From: Pseudomonadota bacterium
Lineage (GTDB): Bacteria > Pseudomonadota > Alphaproteobacteria > Sphingomonadales > Sphingomonadaceae
Length of the DNA stretch: 64,000 nt
Direction: 5' to 3'
Assembly: GCA_023400405.1 (NCBI GenBank)
Contig: JAEXFD010000030.1
Span: 1-64,000 of the forward strand
Every line of letters begins with the position of its first letter. The first letter of the stretch is position 1. The position numbers and the translations under genes were made by a program. Shown piece after piece: positions 59,805 through 64,000 of this stretch. The notes beneath the pieces are model-generated. The model saw only the letters and a program-made list of their open reading frames with translations. It was not told where the DNA came from and did no database searches.

Positions 59805-60266
59805 CTAAATCGGCAGTTCGATCGTCGACTTGATTTCGGAGAGCGCGACCGTCGACGTGATTTCCTGGATGCCGGGCAGCTTGCTCAGCTTCTCGAAGAA
59901 GAAGCGTTCATAGGCGTCGATGTCCTTGGCGACGATGCGCAGCATGAAATCGGTCTGGCCCATCAGCACATAGGCGTCGAGCACTTCGGGGAAGCCGCGG
60001 ATCGCGGCGCTGAACTCGTCGAGATTGGCGCGGCCATGGGCGTTGAGCCGGACCTGCGCGAAGATGTGCGCGTCGAGCCCGATCTTCCGACGATCGATCA
60101 GCGCCACTCGCGCGCGGATCACGCCCTCGCGTTCGAGCCGGTCGACACGCCGCCAACAGGGTGAAGCGGACAGGCCGACCTTGGTGGCAAGCTCCGCGAT
60201 CGTCTGGTTGCCGTCGCGCTGCAACTCGCGGATGATTTTTTTCTCGAACGGATCAAGATCGGTCAT
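59805..60266 (-). CDS. Lrp/AsnC family regulator, divergent from leucine-type dehydrogenase
   Basis: A 153-residue Lrp-type protein, closer to true Lrp than the one at 34033. HTH: FEKKIIRELQRDGNQTIAELATKVGL and SASPCWRRVDRLEREGVI; the RAM domain includes GQTDFMLRIVAKDIDAYERFFFEKLSKLPGI. ATG 60266 is preceded by GGGTGA; GTG 60272 is an alternative. It is divergent from the second amino-acid dehydrogenase (131 bp between starts), as bkdR/lrp-type regulators often are. Confidence 0.93.
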   Translation of the reverse strand: MTDLDPFEKKIIRELQRDGNQTIAELATKVGLSASPCWRRVDRLEREGVIRARVALIDRRKIGLDAHIFAQVRLNAHGRANLDEFSAAIRGFPEVLDAYVLMGQTDFMLRIVAKDIDAYERFFFEKLSKLPGIQEITSTVALSEIKSTIELPI

Positions 60267-60273
60267 AATCACC

Positions 60274-60289
60274 CATTTTATCCGAAATG
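60274..60289. promoter_or_regulatory. possible Lrp-type operator
   Basis: CATTT-tatccg-AAATG, an AT-rich inverted repeat of the size Lrp dimers bind, starting 8 bases upstream of the regulator start in the divergent intergenic region. Weak evidence from symmetry and position only. Confidence 0.35.
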
Positions 60290-60396
60290 CCGAACGATGT
60301 CACCGAAGATCGGCGCAAATCGCGGAAAATGAGGACGGATCATCCTCCCGCCGCATGCGACAAGCCCGCATCCAGATTGGTGAGGAGCGGTGACGG

Positions 60397-61455
60397 ATGT
60401 TTTCGGATTTGGGGACCGGCGAGGTGCCGGAGCGGGTTCATGTCGTCGAGGACGAGCGGACCGGGCTGGAATGCGTGATCGCGTTGCATTCGACTGCGCT
60501 CGGCCCGGCGGCGGGCGGGTGCCGGCTGTGGCATTATGACGATCGTGCCGCGATGGCGGCCGATGCCTGCCGGCTTGCCGAAGGCATGAGCTACAAGAAC
60601 GCGCTGGCCGGGCTGCCGCTCGGCGGCGGCAAGGCGGTGATCCGCCGGCCCGAGGGCGCCTTTCCCCGCCGCGCGCTCTTCGAGGCGTTCGGCCGCGCCG
60701 TGCGGGGCCTGGGCGGCGACTATGTGACCGCCGAGGATGTCGGCACCAGCGTCGAGGACATGAGCGTCGTCGCCGGCGAGACCCGCTTTGTCGCCGGGCT
60801 GCCGCCGCGGCCGGGCGCCGCCGGCGGAGACCCCTCCCCCTGGACCGCGCGCGGCGTGTTCCTGTCGATGCGCCACGCCGTCGAGCGACGGCTGCACCGC
60901 GACCTTTCCGAATGCACCGTCGCCATCCAGGGCGTCGGCCATGTCGGGTCGGCGCTCGCGCGGATGCTGCACAAGGCCGGCGCCCGGCTGATCCTGGCCG
61001 ACGTCGATTCGGCCACCGCCGCTCGGGTGGCCGTGGCGCTCGGCGCCGAACTCGCCTCGGTCGATGCGATTCTTGCGGCCAAGGCCGATGTCTTCGCCCC
61101 CTGCGCGCTGGGCGGAGTGCTCAACGGCCGCTCGATCGCGCGCCTGTCAGCCAAGGTCGTCTGCGGTGCGGCGAACAACCAGCTGCGCACTGCCGAGGAT
61201 GGCGAGCGGCTCGCCGACAAGGGCGTGCTCTACGCGCCGGACTTCGTCGTGAATGCCGGTGGCATCATCAACGTCGCGGCCGAATATCTCGGCTGGTCGC
61301 CGGACGACGCGGCGGCACGAGTCGCGGAGACGCCGGCGCGTCTCGGCGAAGTGCTCGACTTCGCCGCCCGGGAGCGCCTGTCGCCGCACCAGGCAGCGGA
61401 AGCGCTCGCCCGCCGTCGCATCGCTGCCGCGCCGCGGAGCCGAGTGGCGGCGTGA
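60397..61455 (+). CDS. leucine dehydrogenase-like amino-acid dehydrogenase
   Basis: A 352-residue paralogue of the enzyme at 42534. ALHSTALGPAAGGCRLWHY, K67 (SYKN), K79 (GGGKAVI), the NAD motif VAIQGVGHVGSALA, NNQLRTAEDG and APDFVVNAGGIINV are conserved. It should oxidatively deaminate leucine, valine or phenylalanine. ATG 60397. It sits divergent from an Lrp-family regulator and is followed 3 bases later by a small ACT-like gene, which suggests a regulated branched-chain or aromatic amino-acid catabolic unit. Confidence 0.93.
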   Translation: MFSDLGTGEVPERVHVVEDERTGLECVIALHSTALGPAAGGCRLWHYDDRAAMAADACRLAEGMSYKNALAGLPLGGGKAVIRRPEGAFPRRALFEAFGRAVRGLGGDYVTAEDVGTSVEDMSVVAGETRFVAGLPPRPGAAGGDPSPWTARGVFLSMRHAVERRLHRDLSECTVAIQGVGHVGSALARMLHKAGARLILADVDSATAARVAVALGAELASVDAILAAKADVFAPCALGGVLNGRSIARLSAKVVCGAANNQLRTAEDGERLADKGVLYAPDFVVNAGGIINVAAEYLGWSPDDAAARVAETPARLGEVLDFAARERLSPHQAAEALARRRIAAAPRSRVAA

Positions 61456-61458
61456 TCG

Positions 61459-61692
61459 GTGGCGTCGCATCGCTTCCTCGTTCGCGGGCTTGCCTCGCCC
61501 GACCTGCCGCTGCGCGTGCTCAACCTGTTCGCGCAGCAGGACCTTGCCTATGATCGCGCGGAGGTGGCGCGCGACGCGGATCGCTATGTAATCCGCGTCG
61601 CCGCCTCGGGCCTTGCCGAGCCCCGCGCCGCGATCCTGCTCGAGAAGATGCGGATGCTGGTGCTGGTCGAGAGTGCCGAGCTCAGTAGTTGA
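61459..61692 (+). CDS. small ACT-like domain protein
   Basis: A 77-residue protein starting at GTG 61459, three bases after the dehydrogenase stop. The pattern HRFLVRGLASPDLPLRVLNLFAQQ then YDRAEVARDADRYVIRVAASG resembles the beta-alpha-beta of an ACT domain such as the small subunit of acetolactate synthase (IlvM). It could be an amino-acid-sensing partner of the dehydrogenase or of another enzyme. The 3' end overlaps the convergent serine hydrolase gene by 11 bp. Assignment is from pattern only. Confidence 0.6.
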   Translation: MASHRFLVRGLASPDLPLRVLNLFAQQDLAYDRAEVARDADRYVIRVAASGLAEPRAAILLEKMRMLVLVESAELSS

Positions 61693-63661
61693 GGCTCCAG
61701 CCGATCAGCCGGCCCATCCAAGCCACCCAGAGGAAGCCGAGCAGCGCCAGCGCGACGATCACGCTGCGCAGCCGCGCGCCCCAACCCAGCGGCAGGCGGA
61801 AGGCGTTCACGGCGTTCCACACCCCGAGCACCGCCGCCGCCACCGGCACGATCGCCGCCACCTGAAGCGTGCGGATCGTGCCGTCGAGCGTGGCGTTATA
61901 GCCATCCACCCGGGTGTCGAGGATCGGCGCGAGGACGTTGTACCAGGCGAAGAGATAGACGATGTCGGCCAGTGCGGCGACGCGAGTGAGCGTACGGACC
62001 AGCGCCGCCCGGCCGGTGACGACCGGCGCGACCTGGTATTTGCGGCGCAGCCACGCTCCCACCGGCCAGCCGATCACGGTGAGCAGCAGCATGAGCAGCG
62101 ACAGCCCCGCGACGAGCAGGAACAGGTTCGAATTGCGCGCCGCCGGCACCGCCTGGAGGATGCCCACCGGATTGGCACTGTCGAGGATCGAGCGCCGCCC
62201 CGCAACTTCGGTCACCGCCAGCTGCCGCGTGCCGTCCACATCGCGCCACAGGCCGGGCGCGATCTCGCGGAACGTCTTTCCCTCGATCGAGGCGACGCTG
62301 ATCGTCCCGTCGGGATTGGCGACCACCTGGTCCTGCTGGATCAGGTAGAAGATGCTCATGAAGCCGGTCTCGACCCGGCGCGAGCTCTCGTAGCGCCCGG
62401 CCAGCGCCTGGGCGTCGGCCGCCGCGCTGGCGATCGCGGGGGGCGTCACGTTCTTCGGCCCCGGGAAATAGCGGTCCATGAACTCGTCGAAGAACCGCTC
62501 GCGCACGCCATAGGCGGAATCGCGCTCGCCCCGGCTGCTCAGGCTGACGAAGATGCCGACATTCTTGGCGGGGATCAGGTTGAGATCGGTGTGGAACACC
62601 ACCGTGTCGCCGCCATGGCCATAGACGTCGAGGCCGTTGCGCACGCTGTGGAAGAAGCCATGGGCGAGCGAATCGAAGCCTGGCCGCGCAGGAGCCGGGC
62701 GGCGGAGCAGCGCCTCGGTCTCGGGCCGCAGGATCTGGGCGTTGCCGAAGCGGCCGTCCTGGAGGTGCGCGATCATGAAGTTCGCCATGTCGGCCGCGGT
62801 CGTGCTGACCGATCCGGCCGGCGCGGTGACGACCAGCTCGAACTTCTCGGCCGGCCCGTCGCTCTGGCGATAACCCTTGGCGGCCAGCGGCGCGAGCGCG
62901 GGCGGCAGCGGCTGGACGAAGGTGGTGTGCGCCATGCCGAGCGGCGCCAGGATGTGGCGCTGGACATAGGCCTCGAACGGCTCGCCCGAGACGCGCTGGA
63001 CGATATAGCCCGCCAGCGCCACGCCGTAATTGGAATAGGCCGGCGCTTCACCGGGCGCCGACAGGAACGGGCGCGTATTCTCCTTGAGATAGCGCTCGGT
63101 CGTCTTCATCAGCTTGGGATCGCTGGCGAGCAGGTCCTTCAGTCCCTCCTCGAAGCCGCCGCGATGCGTCATCAGGTCGTTCATCGTCACCGGCCGATTG
63201 CCCGGCGGCGTGATCTTGAAGTCGAGATAGCGATTGACGTCGGCATTGAGGTCGATCTTGCCCGCCTCGACGAGCTGCATCACCGCGGTCCAGGTGAGCA
63301 GCTTCGAGGTCGAGCCGATCCGCATCAGGTTGCGATCGGGGTCCATCTTCGCCTTGGTCGCGACATCGGCATAACCATAGCCGCGCTTGGCGAGAATCTG
63401 TCCGTCCTTGACCACCACCACTTGTGCGCCAGCGATCTTGCCGCCCTCGAGCGCGCCGGGGAAATAGCCGTCGAGCCAGGCATTGAGGTCGCTGGCGGTG
63501 AGCTCGGGCGCCGCGGGCGCTGCCGGTGCGGCGGCCTGGCCGGTCGAGGCCGGCGCGGGGCCGGTCACGGGCGGCTTGGCGGCCGGCCCCTCCTGGGGCA
63601 GCGCGGGCCCGGCGATCAGCAGCGCCGAAAGCAGCGCGGCGAGAGACTTTCTGCCCTTCAT
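61682..63661 (-). CDS. membrane-anchored beta-lactamase-family serine hydrolase
   Basis: A 659-residue class C beta-lactamase/PBP-fold protein. A signal peptide (to about AGPALPQ) and a Pro/Ala linker (to 52) precede the catalytic domain: SxxK at S117-K120 (GSTSKLL), YSN in APAYSNYGVAL and the HGG motif in VYGHGGDTV. After about 480 a stretch of five hydrophobic helices anchors it in the inner membrane (LFLLVAGLSLLMLLLTVIGW; LIGWSLNY tail). It may hydrolyse peptides or esters; resistance is not implied. ATG 63661 has a GGAGA site. It follows a second serine hydrolase gene on the same strand. Confidence 0.9.
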   Translation of the reverse strand: MKGRKSLAALLSALLIAGPALPQEGPAAKPPVTGPAPASTGQAAAPAAPAAPELTASDLNAWLDGYFPGALEGGKIAGAQVVVVKDGQILAKRGYGYADVATKAKMDPDRNLMRIGSTSKLLTWTAVMQLVEAGKIDLNADVNRYLDFKITPPGNRPVTMNDLMTHRGGFEEGLKDLLASDPKLMKTTERYLKENTRPFLSAPGEAPAYSNYGVALAGYIVQRVSGEPFEAYVQRHILAPLGMAHTTFVQPLPPALAPLAAKGYRQSDGPAEKFELVVTAPAGSVSTTAADMANFMIAHLQDGRFGNAQILRPETEALLRRPAPARPGFDSLAHGFFHSVRNGLDVYGHGGDTVVFHTDLNLIPAKNVGIFVSLSSRGERDSAYGVRERFFDEFMDRYFPGPKNVTPPAIASAAADAQALAGRYESSRRVETGFMSIFYLIQQDQVVANPDGTISVASIEGKTFREIAPGLWRDVDGTRQLAVTEVAGRRSILDSANPVGILQAVPAARNSNLFLLVAGLSLLMLLLTVIGWPVGAWLRRKYQVAPVVTGRAALVRTLTRVAALADIVYLFAWYNVLAPILDTRVDGYNATLDGTIRTLQVAAIVPVAAAVLGVWNAVNAFRLPLGWGARLRSVIVALALLGFLWVAWMGRLIGWSLNY

Positions 63662-63698
63662 CTTGCGGTCTCCACTCCTGGGGTTCTGGCCGGCGGGT

Positions 63699-64000
63699 TC
63701 ACCGCGCCGCGCCTTCGGGCGCGAAGGCGAGGTCGCCATAGTCATAGCTGAAATCGGCGATCGGCGAGACGGCCTTGGCGGTGATCCGCGCGACCTTGCC
63801 TTCGGCATCGAGCGCGAAGGTCAGGTAGGCCGGCTCGATCGCCGGATCGTCGAAGCGCACCACGAAGGTGTCATATTGATAATGGGTCAGCCGGCCCTTC
63901 ATCCGCGGCGTGGGCACGAAATCGGCGGTGAGCCCCTGAGCGTCCGCCGTGATCGAGAGCGGGCCGTACCAGGGATCGACATAGCGCCCGGCATAGCGCG
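63699..64000 (-). CDS. serine hydrolase C-terminal domain (DUF3471-like), partial
   Basis: The frame is open at the window's right edge and ends at 63699. The visible ~100 residues read RYAGRYVDPWYGPLSI and then LTADFVPTPRMKGRLTHYQY, followed by DTFVVRFDDPAIEPAYLTF and EGKVARITAKAVSPIADFSYDYGDLAF. This is the lipocalin-like beta domain that ends many beta-lactamase-family serine hydrolases. The catalytic domain must lie beyond position 64000. The stop is 38 bp before the next serine hydrolase start, so the two are probably one transcript. The internal ATG at 63917 is not the gene start. Confidence 0.8.
   Translation of the reverse strand, partial: RYAGRYVDPWYGPLSITADAQGLTADFVPTPRMKGRLTHYQYDTFVVRFDDPAIEPAYLTFALDAEGKVARITAKAVSPIADFSYDYGDLAFAPEGAAR

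Noticed and set aside
61682..63661. Serine hydrolase considered as a beta-lactamase resistance gene
   Set aside because: Class C fold motifs are shared with many peptidases and esterases, and the multi-helix C-terminal anchor is not found in resistance enzymes.

Overview
The window is about 66% GC and reads as a chromosomal segment of an alphaproteobacterium, most likely a sphingomonad (Sphingomonadaceae). The basis is the complete exosortase A (XrtA) exopolysaccharide locus, large TonB-dependent receptors paired with catabolic or surface genes, frequent GTG and TTG starts with tight ATGA/GTGA/TGATG gene overlaps, a decarboxylase plus deoxyhypusine-synthase-like polyamine pair, and dispersed GTCACCCCGG-type intergenic hairpins. 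No prophage, insertion sequence, CRISPR array or rRNA operon was seen. The first 45 bases are homopolymer tracts that look like a contig-end artefact.

Layout. 0-8 kb: ferredoxin and two tandem cysteine desulfurases (Fe-S supply), two alpha/beta hydrolases (one frameshifted), a serine/threonine dehydratase with two tiny membrane proteins, and the polyamine pair. 8.3-26.3 kb: a TetR regulator, then the XrtA locus. A ten-gene leftward unit runs from the export lipoprotein through chain-length regulator, tyrosine autokinase, outer-membrane protein, ATPase, deacetylase, FemAB, glycosyltransferase and XrtA-EpsI to an amidotransferase. Upstream lies a leftward decarboxylase-ligase pair and, divergent from it, an ACP-hydrolase 2-hydrolase 1 unit. 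26.5-36 kb: thioredoxin reductase, a Tat-exported tyrosinase, an unrecognised 588-residue exported protein, tRNA-Met, a 2'-5' RNA ligase family protein, a Kup potassium transporter, and a divergent Lrp/alanine dehydrogenase pair. 36-41 kb: cytochrome c maturation operon ccmC-D-E-F-G-H plus a TPR protein. 41-45.7 kb: an ECF41-type sigma factor with its carboxymuconolactone decarboxylase partner and a recognisable promoter, a Leu/Glu-type dehydrogenase, tRNA-His, a degenerate GspE/PilB-like ATPase and a prolyl-4-hydroxylase-like oxygenase. 45.7-50.3 kb: a surface lipoprotein and TonB receptor pair with a Pho-box-like site upstream and a terminator-like hairpin between the genes. 50.3-59.7 kb: a six-gene co-directional locus (AraC regulator, TonB receptor, acyl-CoA synthetase, 3-hydroxyacyl-CoA dehydrogenase, MFS carrier, secreted carboxylesterase) that looks like a self-contained ester uptake and oxidation pathway. 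59.8-64 kb: Lrp regulator divergent from a second Leu-type dehydrogenase with a small ACT-like protein, then two serine hydrolases, the last cut by the window edge.

The signals most worth following are the ester-utilisation locus, the Pho-box/attenuator architecture of the lipoprotein-TonB pair, the pseudo-ATPase next to the oxygenase, the decarboxylase-ligase-ACP-hydrolase side module of the XrtA locus, and a family of roughly 85-110 bp double-hairpin intergenic elements, one of which abuts the ccmH start codon.
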